A stretch of 64,000 bases of DNA from Valencia hispanica (taxonomy: Eukaryota; Chordata; Actinopteri; Cyprinodontiformes; Valenciidae), in NCBI GenBank assembly GCA_963556495.2, contig OY747702.1, forward strand, positions 7,195,001 through 7,259,000. Reading direction: 5' to 3'. This document shows positions 54,804 to 64,000 of this stretch, in pieces; position 1 is the stretch's first letter; each line of letters opens with the position of its first letter. The notes beneath the pieces were generated by a model. That model worked only from the letters and a program-made list of their open reading frames with translations. It was not told the origin of the DNA and made no database searches. Both the position numbers and the translations under genes were made by a program.

Positions 54804-55790
54804 AAATTGACTACATTCATCATTCCATTTTGGAGAAACTGTCACAAAAGACTCCAGTTTGGTATTTTGTCAGCACCTGAACATTTCCAAAATTGGTTGA
54901 CTGAGATGCTGACTGGGCTTGAAGGAATTGTGTGCCATGCTGATGACATTTTGGTCCAAAGGTGAACAACACAATAAAACAATACGTGTGTTGGAGCAGC
55001 TACAGCAGGAGGGACTCGCACTCAACAATAAGTCTCAGTTTACAGTGGAAAAGGTCATATTCATGTTGTTGCGACGCAGGGTATCGAAGTAGACCCGGGC
55101 AAAATCAAGGCAATTAAAGAGATGCCTACTCCTAAAGATGATGCTGGCATGAGAAGATTTGTGGGCATTGTAAATTTTTTTGGGGAAGTTTTCCCCTCAC
55201 AGAGCAAAACTTACTCAACCACTATGGGAGCTGCTCAAAGCGGACAACATTTATGTATGGAGGACAGCACAGTGGCGTCCTTTCGATGAGCTTGCCCAAT
55301 GTATTTGCCCAGTACTGTCTAAACAGAGAGACAAAAGTTGCTGCAGATGGTTCCTTCTTTGGATTAGGAAGGGTTCTTTCTCAGAAGCAACCATCAGGGG
55401 AATTGGGCCCTATTCCCTTTATCTCATGCAGCATAACGAATACAGAGAGTAGATATGCACAAATATAAAAGGAGGAGCTTGCACCGGCCAGGGTGTGTGA
55501 ATGGTTTCAGTCTTATTTGGTGGGGATGGATTTTCTCCTGCAGACTGATCACAAAGCGCTAATTTCCCTGCTAGGCAGCAGAGCCCTTAATGACCTGCCA
55601 CCATGCATTCTGAGGTTCAGATTAGGACTCCTGCGCTTCAAATATAATATTGAACATGTCCTGGTAAAGATCTTTATCACAGCAGACATGCTTTACCGGG
55701 GGAGCCCACAGCAGGGGAAAAGCAGCTGAAAGAGGATGACTGTGTCTCCATCAACCAAATTCTGGAACAGTTACCAGTATCAGATGCAAA
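54804..55790 (+). pseudogene. Gypsy reverse transcriptase and RNase H, C-terminal piece
   Basis: Continuation of 51,082-51,350: LTTFITPFWR, then GILSAPEHFQNWLTEML and IVCHADDILVQ, where the RT motif reads HADD in place of the usual VDD. Then DDAGMRRFVGIVNFF, KLTQPLWELLKADN and, in another register, LLQTDHKALISLL and FITADMLYRG, the RNase H end. Stops and frameshifts occur throughout. It ends near 55,790-55,845, where an L2 copy begins; the integrase is missing. Confidence 0.88.
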
Positions 55791-55845
55791 ACTCACTCAG
55801 ATTTTGACAGATTGGACAGGACACAGACAACACCAGCAAAAGACT

Positions 55846-56985
55846 GCTAGAAAAACTCTAGCAGAACCTGGCTCAGTGCAAGTGGCCATCTGCCATGACC
55901 GTCTGGGGGTTTGAGAAGACAGAACAGAGATACAGAAAGAACAGAGGATCTGATATAAGGGCACGTTCTATGTTAAAGAAAGCGAAAAGTTGATATCAGG
56001 AGATGGGGGATGTTCAGCCGCCGAGACCATCATCCCACTCGATGCCCCCCGTCCAAATGGCACTGTAGCTAAGCAGGATACAAGACCAGGTGTAGCTTCT
56101 ATTGAGAGAAAAACTGCAAGAGAAAACTAAGTTAACAGTTTAAATAACAGCATATAATGGAACGTGAGAGTAGTAGAAAAGAAAGTAGCAGAGTGAAAAA
56201 AAGTGGTCAGTCTGTCCTCTAGCAGTCTAAGCCAATATATAGCAGCATAACTACAGAGATAGCTCAGGATGACCTGAGCCATTCTAACTCTAATCTTTAT
56301 CAAAAAGGAAAGTTTTAAGCCTGGCCTTAAAAGTAAACAGAGTGTCTGCCTCATGTACTAAAACTGGGAGCTGGTTCCACAGGAGAGGAGCCTGATAACT
56401 AAAAGATCTGCCTCCCATTCTACATTTAGAAATCCTAGGAAGTACAAGTAAACCTGCTTTTTGAGAGCGAAGCTCTTTGTTAGGAACATATGGAACAATC
56501 AGATCTCTGATGTATGATGGAGCTTGATTATTAAGGGCTTATTATGTAAATGGGTGGATCTTAAATTCTATTCTGGATTTAACAGGGAGCCAATGAAGGG
56601 AAGCTAAAGCAGGAGAAATGTGATCTCTCTTTTTAATATTCATCAGAACTCTTGCTGCAGTATTTTGGATCAACTAAAGGCTTTTAATGACATTTTGCGG
56701 ACTTCCTGATAGTAAAGAATTACAGTAGTCCATCCTTGAGGTAACAAATGCATGGACTAGTTTCTCAGCATCACTCCTGGACAGGATGTTTCTAATTTTA
56801 ATATTCCTGAGGTGAAAGAAGGAAATCCTAGAAACCTGTTTAATATGCGATTTGAATGTCATATCTTGGTCAAAAATAACGCAGAAGTTCTTTACGTTAT
56901 TACTGGAAGCTAATTTAATTATATCCAGATAAAGTGATTGGCTAAGCAATTTCTTTTTTTAGAGCTTCTGGTCCAAAGACGGCAA
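55846..56985 (-). pseudogene. L2 LINE, 3' part
   Basis: 3' UTR (55,846-56,280) and C-terminal coding region. The frame at 56,674-56,949 has NNVKNFCVIFDQDMTFKSHI, SRSDAEKLVHAFVTSRMDYC and NSLLSGSP. The 3' UTR shares GATGCCCCCCGTCC and related landmarks with the copies at 41,130 and 59,867, but its extreme 3' end is missing where it abuts the Gypsy remnant. Truncated at the 5' side near 56,985. Confidence 0.88.
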
Positions 56986-57165
56986 AAGGAAACTGTGTTT
57001 ACAGAAATCTTGTTGTTTTGCTAATGTAGCATTTTTTTTAAAGAAGAAAGTATGGGAAGTAAAGAGATATCTGGTAAGATGATTATAGTTTGTTTTTGGT
57101 AATTTCATTTTGTATTTCATGTGATAGTATTCAGGTTTCATTACAGGCAATGTTCATAATAGGTC

Positions 57166-57663
57166 CGACTTCAGGGTAATTTAACCAGATCTTTTTCTGA
57201 CGGGTTAATTTGTCAACCCACCCCCGTGTCTTTATATACATTCGTCCCTTTAAGGAATCAGCTAAAGACATCCGCATATCACAACACTTTCAGCAGCGAG
57301 TAGCGTCACTAATCAGAGCCAAAAGGCGCCCGCAGCAGCAGAAATAAAAGTACATGAGAATAAGCAGGGCTTTTTGCTACATTTCTGTTTGCTGTTGTAA
57401 TAAACTGCTTTACCAGCAACTCTTCTTATAGTTGTTTGGCAAGGTCTGCTCCTTCCCCTCTGAATTACAACCAATCAGTGCAACTTAATCACATCTCCGC
57501 TGAAAGACTCGATTGGGCCATTCCAAGTACACATCCTATACAGTAAATATTGTACATACCCCTGTTGGTTCCTGAAATGGTCCCGAAAATGGCCCTGTCA
57601 GCCCGACCCGATGAAGTGGAGATGCACATGTCGGGAAGGGGCGGTCAAATTACCCTGAAGTTC
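57166..57663. mobile_element. MITE with ACTTCAGGGTAATTT ends
   Basis: The left end, ACTTCAGGGTAATTTAACC, and the reverse complement of the right end, ACTTCAGGGTAATTTGACC, agree at 18 of 19 positions. About 498 bp, non-coding. The target duplication is not clear (TCCG left, TCCA right). Confidence 0.8.
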
Positions 57664-58639
57664 CAATAGTGGATAGTGCCTTATAACCAGTTGAAGAAGA
57701 AAAAAAAAGTGAAACATAAGTCACACAGCTAAAAGGGGGAGCTGTACTGAAAGTATGTGAGTGGGAACTTATGTGTGCATGTATTAGGGAGACAAAGGAT
57801 GGACCGGATGTATGGATGCTGGAGGAGTCTTTATTAAACAAGGTATTAACCAGATATGAGTGTCCTCAGTCTGTATGAGTATGTTATATAACTTTGAAGC
57901 ATAGCACAACTAAGATACTAAATGCCTCTTAATTAATGTGTATCTAACTGCTCCCTACAATAATTTAATGAAAATATGAATTGCCACTATAACTGAAGCC
58001 ACAGTTTGCATAGCACATCCATTGTTCCCTTAATGTGATCATGTGATCCTTTGTCTCTCTATTCTATATCGAGGATGTCGGTAACCTAACCTCAGACTTA
58101 ATCTCGCTACTTGACCACAGCTCTCCTGAAGCTGACACCGCTGAAACAAAAGAAGATCAACTGTTACCGTACAACTTTAAAACCATGAAAGGTGGAAAAT
58201 AGTGCAGGGTGGGATAATTTTGCATTTATTTGCATACATTTTCCCACAATGAAAAAAACATCTTTGATTTGTTTTCAAGGAAAATGTCAGCTTGTAAAAT
58301 TTTGAATTCTCCACACAGACATTTCTCCAGGATGAGGCTCTGCTGGATGGAACTAAATCCCCACTCCTGCTGAAACCTGACTCATGCGCAAAAGCTCATT
58401 TAACAAACAGCTCTCTGGCAAAGCACCACATCCTCAGCTGAATTTCTTTTAGTGACATCAACACTGAATGCCACTAGAAATGATTCTCCAATTCTTTTAT
58501 TCTAAATTAAAAATGAAACATATCTACAGTCTACTATGGCAACACCTACGGTTCTGGGGTCTCATTTATAAAACTTTGTGTAGAATCCTTACTAAAATGG
58601 TACTTAAGCTCAGCAAAAATGTTTTTTACTTTTGCCTAG
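57664..58639. other. No gene recognised
   Basis: A+T-rich sequence. A 44-codon acidic frame at 58,071-58,202 follows a pyrimidine-rich stretch but has no recognisable homology. Confidence 0.35.
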
Positions 58640-59296
58640 TAAAGCTTAGTTTTTTCTTCTCCATCTGCATAGGTGCGGAGACACAGAGCGTCATTATCCG
58701 TTGACACAAGGGCTCTTCGACAGGCACGCAACCAAGGACAGAGTAGAGCCAAATCTTGTCTGTCGAACACAACGGAGAGCGCAACTCTGTGATTGGTCAC
58801 CCCAACATCAGCCCAAGATCATTTTACCAGAATGGTGCTCTATAGTCAATTAGTAGTCAATGCAGCTTTTGGGCGCTAGATGCTTTATATTGCAAGGCCA
58901 GACTATCTAATATGGTCTTTTGGTGATTTGAACAACAGGTGTAGAGAACATCAAAACAGACAGCTGTGTTTCTTTTTTTATATGCGTTTTTAGACTATTC
59001 AATGAGCTGCACTTCTAGTAAAACGCTTTCCAGTTCAATCAAAACTTGTTCCCTGTTGGCCATTGGTCCTTGAGTGGATTTGCGTTTACAAGCTGAAGCA
59101 AATAAACTGTCGTGGACCATAGACGTCACTGCAATTATAGTCAGACCCGCCAGAAATGGTCTGCACCCCCCGCTTTCCTGGCAAATTTTTTTGCGACACT
59201 GACACAAATGGAGAAGTATAAAAGGAAAACATCTCCGTCGACACGTGTGCGTATTGGTGCAAACTTGTTGTCGGAGAAGAATAAGCTAGGCTTGAG
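58640..59296. mobile_element. MITE, second (inverted) copy
   Basis: Same family as 51,503-52,127 in reverse orientation. It shares CAATGAGCTG, the TCCTTGAGTGGAT block, TTTGGGCGCTAGATGCTTTA and CTTTTGGTGA. The ends are TAAAGCTTAGTTTTTTCTTC (left) and GAATAAGCTAGGCTTGAG (right), more diverged than in the other copy. Confidence 0.8.
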
Positions 59297-59569
59297 TTTC
59301 AGATCTATCAAACTTTGAGTATGCATAGCTGAATGCAATATCCGCTTGAAATGTGCTCAGGTGATTTCAGATCATATCCCGCCCACTACGCAACAATTTT
59401 TTGCCATAAATGGTCAATGTAAAGTGCCTTAGTGAGTATTTTGCATGTAATTAAACCGGCTGATATGGGGCGTTCATGGGTAACCAGGCAACCAAGAGGC
59501 AGAGAAAGCCTTTCAACAGAGGCTGAAGAAGACATGTGAAAGCACGGAAAACTATTTTGTTGGGCATGT
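59297..59569. other. No assignable content
   Basis: Short interval between the MITE and the GC-rich block; nothing recognised. Confidence 0.35.
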
Positions 59570-59866
59570 GACCGCGGTCGGTCGCGCTCACTGGTAGACT
59601 GACTGGGTACTGGATGTGCAGGGTGGATGGATAGAGGGGGTGGCGGGCTGATGAGCCAGCAGTTGTTGCTCTGCCGGGAATGGGGGGTTGTGGTTGTTGG
59701 CCGGCAGGGGCATCTGTCTGTTTCTGGTTCGGGTGGATTGGTTGCGGGAGTTTTGGGCCGGTGCGTGTGCTGTGTGCCTGCCTGGGCACAAGGGCCTTTG
59801 ATGGGTGGGTGGTGCTGGGGGGTGCGGGAGGGAGCGGGGCTGAACTCAACTTGGGTGTCTAATGAA
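59570..59866. other. GC-rich block joined to an L2 3' UTR
   Basis: About 300 bp, strikingly G-rich on the plus strand, in otherwise A+T-rich DNA. The minus strand has overlapping open frames rich in Pro, Thr, His and Gln (59,386-59,961), which composition alone could explain. It replaces the missing 3' end of the neighbouring L2 copy, so it may be the 5' region of another element or a G-rich minisatellite relic. Confidence 0.45.
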
Positions 59867-62775
59867 CAGTCGATGCCCCCCGTCCAACAGGGCATTGCAG
59901 CCAAGCAGGATACCAGACCAGGTATATCTTCTATGGAGAGAAAAACACTGAGAGAACACAAAGTTAACAGTCGAAACAGCAGAATGTACTGTAATACAAC
60001 TGGAGAGTAGTAGTAGAAAAGGAAGTAGCAGAGTGAAGAAAATTGTCCACCAGCAGTCTAAGCCTATAGCAGCATAACTACAGAGCTAGCTCAGGATGAT
60101 CTAAGCCACTCTAACTATAAGCTTTATCAAAAAGGAAAGTTTTAAGCCTGGCCTTTAAAGTAAACAAAGTGTCTGCCTCACGGACTAAAGCTGGGAGCTG
60201 GTTCAACAGGAGAGGAGCCTGATAACTAAAAGATCTGCCTCCCATTCTACTTTTAGAAATCCTAGGAACTACAAGTAAACCTGCAGTCTGAGAGCGAAGT
60301 GCTCTGTTGGGAACATATGAAACAATTAGATCTCTGATGTATGATGGAGCTTGATTATTAAGGGTATGTAAGAAGAAGGATCTTAAATTCTATTCTGGAT
60401 TTAACAGGGAGCAAATGAAGGGAAGCTAAAGCAGGAGAAATGTGATCTCTCTTTTTAATATTCATCAGAACTTCTGCTGCCGCATTTTGGATCAACTGAA
60501 GGCTTTTAATGTCATTTTTGGACTACCTGATAGTAAAGAATTACAGTAGTCCAGCCTTGAGGTAACAAATGCATGGACTAGTTTCTCAGCATCACTCCTG
60601 GACAGGATGTTTCTAATTTGAGCAATATTCCGGAGGTGAAAGAAGGAAATCCTAGAAACCTGTTTAATATGGGATTTAAATGTCAAGTCTTGGTCAAAAA
60701 TAACACCGAGGTTCTTTACGTTATTACTGGGGGCCAATTTAATGCCACCCAGATGAAGTGATTAATTAATCAGTTTCTTTTTTAGAACTCATGGTCCAAA
60801 GACAGCAACTTCTGTCTTGTCCGAATTTAAAAGCAAAAAATTTGGATTCATCCATGTTTTTATGTCTTCCAGACATGCCTGTAATCTACCTAACTGACTG
60901 GGTTCATCAGGATTTATGGATAAATATAGTTGTGTATCATCGGCATAGCTGTGGAAATTTAATGATTCTACCAATTGGAAGCATATATATGGTGAAAAGA
61001 ACCCTGTGGAACTCCACAAGTAACCCTTGAGAGTGAAGAAGATTGATCATTTAGATGAACAAACTGGAATCTGTCAGACAAATATGATTTAAACCAGCCT
61101 AGTGCTGTTCCTTTGATCCCTGCAACATGTTCAAGCCTTTCTAAGAGAATATTATGATCAACTGTGTCAAAAGCAGCACTGAGATCTAACAATACCAGAA
61201 CAGACACCAGTCCATTATCTGAGGCCATGAGAATATCATTAGTAACCTTCACCAGTGCTGTTTCAGTGCTATGATGAGCTCTAAAACCTGACTGAAACTC
61301 TTCAAACAGCTCGTTACTGTTTAGATGCTCACAAACTTGATTAGCAACAATTTTCTCAAGGATTTTGGATAAGAAAGGAAGGTTAGATATAGGTCTGTAA
61401 TTCACCAAGTCATCTTGATCAAGGGAAGGTTTCTTGAGTAAAGGTTTAATTACAGCTATTTTAAATTCTTGTGGTACGTATCCGTTTACTAAGGATAGAT
61501 TCATCATATCCAAAATGGGACCAGGAACCAAATGAAACACTTCGTTAAATAATTTGGTTGGGATTGGGTCCAACATACAAGTTGAAGGTATAGATGAGGC
61601 TAATATTTTTGATAATTCCAAAAGCTCGACTGAATCAAAACAGCCTAAGCACAACTGAGGTTCTACAGTTCTTTCCGATGGTGCCTCATTTACTGAGGAA
61701 GAAGTGATCATGTTTGGGTGGATGCCAATGATTTTATTTCTAATATAATTAATTCTATCTATGAAGAATCCCATATAATCATCACTGCTAAGAGCTGGGG
61801 GAATAGTTGGCTCAACAGAGCTATGACTCTGTGTAAGTTTGGCAATTGTACTAAAAAGAAACCTAGGATTGTTTTTATTCGCCTCTATTAATGATGAAAA
61901 ATATGCTGTTCTAGCTTGTCGAAGGGTCTTTTTATACAGCAGTAGACTGTTATTCCTGGTTAAATAGGAATCCTCTAGATGTGTAGAGCACCATTTTCTC
62001 TCCAACTTCCTAGTATTCTGCTTTAATGTACGCAACTCTGCGTTAAACCAAGGAGTCAGCCTCCTATGGCTAGCCACTTTCTTTTTTAAGTGGGCTACAC
62101 TATCTAATGACAAATGCAATGAGGATGTAACGCTGTGAACCAGACCGTCAATTTCTGAAGGGTTAGAGATAGAATTGCTGCCATCCTCTGTGTTACTCTG
62201 AGACAGTGAGGAAAGTAAGAATGGAACAGATTCTTTAAAAATTGTTACAGCATTGTCTGATAAAGCTCTACTATAATGACATTTTCTTTCAGATTTAAGA
62301 TGGTCAGCTAAAGTAAATTTAAAAGTTATCAAGAAGTGGTCAGACAGGACCGGGTTTTGTGGGTGGACTGTTATTTCCTCACACTCAATACCGTATGTCA
62401 ATACAAGGTCCAAAGTGTGTTTACCCGAGTGGGTCGATTCCTGTACTTTTTGAGTAAAGCCAATTGAGTCTAAAATAGCATTAAAGGCTGCATTTAGGCT
62501 ATCACTTTCAGTATCCACATGAATGTTGAAGTCCCCCACTATAATGACCCTATCAGTTTTTAATACTAAATCAGATAAAAAATGTGAGATCTGATACAAG
62601 AATTGAGAGTAAGGGCCTCGTGGACGATACTAAACCACAAAAAAAATGGTCTTAATGTTTTGCAACTTGGATGTGGAAAATTAAGGGTTAGATGTTCAAA
62701 AGAACTGTAGCTATCAATTGGTCTGGGACTAATTAGTAAATCAGAACGAAAAATGGTTGCCCAGTATTTCTAGGA
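59867..62775 (-). pseudogene. L2-type LINE ORF2 (endonuclease end, reverse transcriptase)
   Basis: The longest L2 copy here, minus strand. Endonuclease C-terminal half: frames from about 62,765 (RSDLLISPRPIDSY, then [13 protein letters not shown]), then in the 543-codon frame 60,968-62,599, [13 protein letters not shown] and [11 protein letters not shown]. Reverse transcriptase: [43 protein letters not shown] and [10 protein letters not shown] small deletion near 60,960-61,010 breaks the frame before FHSYADDTQLYLSINPDE (60,789-61,019), which keeps the catalytic YADD. The C-terminus is at 60,492-60,737 and the 3' UTR at 59,867-60,200. An active copy would nick DNA and copy its own RNA into it; this one lacks the endonuclease N-terminus and the 3' end. 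Confidence 0.93.
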
Positions 62776-63058
62776 ATGTGAAAATTTAAATGACTGGAAG
62801 GAGTTGATTACTTCTTGTAGCAACAATAAAATTGGAATTAAAGCAAATTAAAAAAAATAAAAAATTAATTAAAGCAGAACATAATAAGTTTCAGCACTTC
62901 TCGATATTTAAAGCCTGACAGAAAAGGTGCATTTTAAGTCAACTTTGATACCTTTTAGTATCATTCGTGCAAATATTATTTGGGGGGTCACAAATGCAGC
63001 AGCGTGCCTGACATAAAAAAACAACAGCCAGAATGTACTGCTGGGGGTGGGGGGACGG
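62776..63058. other. No assignable content
   Basis: A+T-rich interval between the L2 copy and the inverted-repeat block. Confidence 0.4.
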
Positions 63059-63683
63059 TGTAGGTACCAGATCTGCTCAGTGGCCCTGCGCTTGCCGATA
63101 ACCTCACACTACGGCAAAGCAACTCGGGCAAACTACATTGCACCCCCACTTTTAACCCTGCCAACCACTATATGATTAAATTAAAAAGAGACATTAATGT
63201 AAAGAACGGCTCCAGTGGGGATCATCAAGAAAACGTGACACATCATTTCTGGTACTGCTCTTTCACAGATGGACTTTGGAAAGAGTTTAGCAGGTTGTTA
63301 TTAACCCTATTTTGACAGATTTTCCCTTTCGATGGAAACATTTTTTATTCTGTTTTTTTTAGAATACCTAAAAAAGATGATAAATGGTCAACCATACATA
63401 AAATCAATATCAGACTATCAAGAAAAATGCTCTCAAAACAATTCATAAACCTAATTTTTACACCCCTGGCTGTTTGTAGCAGTTGATTTCTTCTGTATAC
63501 ATCATTTGTTTGTGTGTTGTATACAAATGCTGTTTGATCAATAAAGTTCTTCAGAAGATAACCGCACATCATGTCAACATGCTAACATCCAGTCAATCAT
63601 GTAGTGTAATGTCAGCATCCAGCCAATCATGTAATATGTCGTCATATTGAAGCGCAGGACCCCGAGCAGATCTGGTACCTACA
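63059..63683. mobile_element. Inverted-repeat-bounded block
   Basis: Arms of 34-35 bp: TGTAGGTACCAGATCTGCTC onward at 63,059-63,093 and its reverse complement at 63,650-63,683, matching at about 31 positions. The interior is 556 bp and includes a possible LINE end and a 31-bp direct duplication (CATCCAGTCAATCATGTAGT and CATCCAGCCAATCATGTAAT) near 63,585-63,645. It may be a MITE or foldback element that took in LINE sequence. Target duplication not seen. Confidence 0.55.
63222..63480 (+). pseudogene. Possible Tx1/L1-type LINE C-terminal fragment
   Basis: The plus strand reads ENVTHHFWYCSFTDGLWKEF, a His-x-Phe-Trp-x-Cys ... Trp pattern like the C-terminal zinc-binding segment of Tx1/L1-type LINE ORF2. 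A stop and a register change follow, then a basic stretch, HKINIRLSRKMLSKQFINLI. Too short for a confident family call. Confidence 0.35.
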
Positions 63684-64000
63684 ACGGGAGGCACAGTTTT
63701 GGCGGGTCGGTAGATCTAACACCGGGCCCAGTTCATCACATAGATCTAATAAAACTGCTTTAGGGAATCTACATCGGCTCCCCCTATCCAGATGCTGCCA
63801 GTGGCGTGATCTTTAATGAGCGCCAGCGCATCCATTGTACAGCATGTGTCCTGCACTATTTATATTTGTACTTAACACAGTTAATGCACCAAAAAGTAGA
63901 ATTGTTTTATAATCTGAAGACATACATATACCCATACTGTGATATAATTCTGAAATGCAACATATTTTCATTCAAATTCTCATTTTAATTCTCAGAGAAA
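63684..64000. other. No assignable content
   Basis: The last 317 bp hold no motif or repeat that I recognise. Confidence 0.4.

Noticed and set aside
58071..58202. Terminal host exon of 44 codons
   Set aside because: The acceptor-like sequence is weak (ends CGAG) and the acidic peptide matches nothing I know.
59386..59961. 191-codon Pro/Thr-rich minus-strand frame as a protein gene
   Set aside because: It runs through the GC-rich block and into the antisense of an L2 3' UTR; skewed composition removes stops.
1..64000. CRISPR array or bacterial operon
   Set aside because: The tandem repeats are microsatellites or two- to four-copy duplications without spacers, and all genes are eukaryotic mobile elements.

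Overview
The window is eukaryotic, almost certainly from a ray-finned (teleost-like) fish, and is packed with transposable elements. It shows spliceosomal-type signals, microsatellites, Tc1/mariner, hAT and piggyBac DNA transposons, L2/CR1-type LINEs, RTE-type tails, a Ty3/Gypsy element and endogenous retroviruses, a mix typical of teleost genomes. There is no operon, RNA gene or CRISPR array, and no convincing complete host gene. Nearly every open frame belongs to a broken mobile element; the rest is A+T-rich sequence with no assignable content.

Layout. 1-9,662: two endogenous retrovirus fragments head to head. The left one (minus strand) runs from a 422-bp 5' LTR (3,958-4,379) through a tRNA-Trp-type primer-binding site and a degenerate interior to an integrase fragment that leaves the window at base 1. 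The right one (plus strand) is a 5'-truncated copy: integrase, eroded env region, polypurine tract and 3' LTR (9,241-9,662). 13,298-14,824: an L2 LINE fragment split by a deletion-derivative hAT element. 15,696-29,288: one Ty3/Gypsy retrotransposon on the minus strand, with matching LTRs and a TATG target duplication. It is broken by an env-bearing LTR-element fragment (17,440-21,930), by a hAT derivative (26,079-27,655) and by a local duplication of its own gag (27,803-28,348). 29,400-32,240: an LTR of the same family as the env-bearing fragment, CT microsatellites and a piggyBac relic. 32,530-35,386: a TTAA-flanked MITE, a truncated Tc1 transposase and the end of a hAT-like MITE.

38,600-42,608: a degenerate but nearly full-length hAT transposon with a ZMYM1-like transposase, split by an L2 copy. 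44,895-47,960: two kinds of LINE fragment, a probable solo LTR and a Tc1 relic. 51,082-55,790: a Gypsy pol remnant split by about 3.45 kb of inserted DNA that itself holds a MITE, an L2 piece and a solo LTR with TGTG target duplication. 55,846-62,775: two L2 copies, one with a 543-codon open frame, plus two MITEs. 63,059-63,683: an inverted-repeat-bounded block with a possible Tx1-type LINE end.

How the parts relate. The value of the window is its insertion stratigraphy: target duplications and interrupted frames give a relative order of events. Two short exon-like segments (33,874-34,030 and 38,306-38,397) are the only candidates for host coding sequence. I found no clearly new biological system. 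The best leads are the env-bearing element inside the Gypsy integrase, the head-to-head retroviruses with a shared exon-like edge, and the gag duplication flanked by a 17-bp direct repeat.
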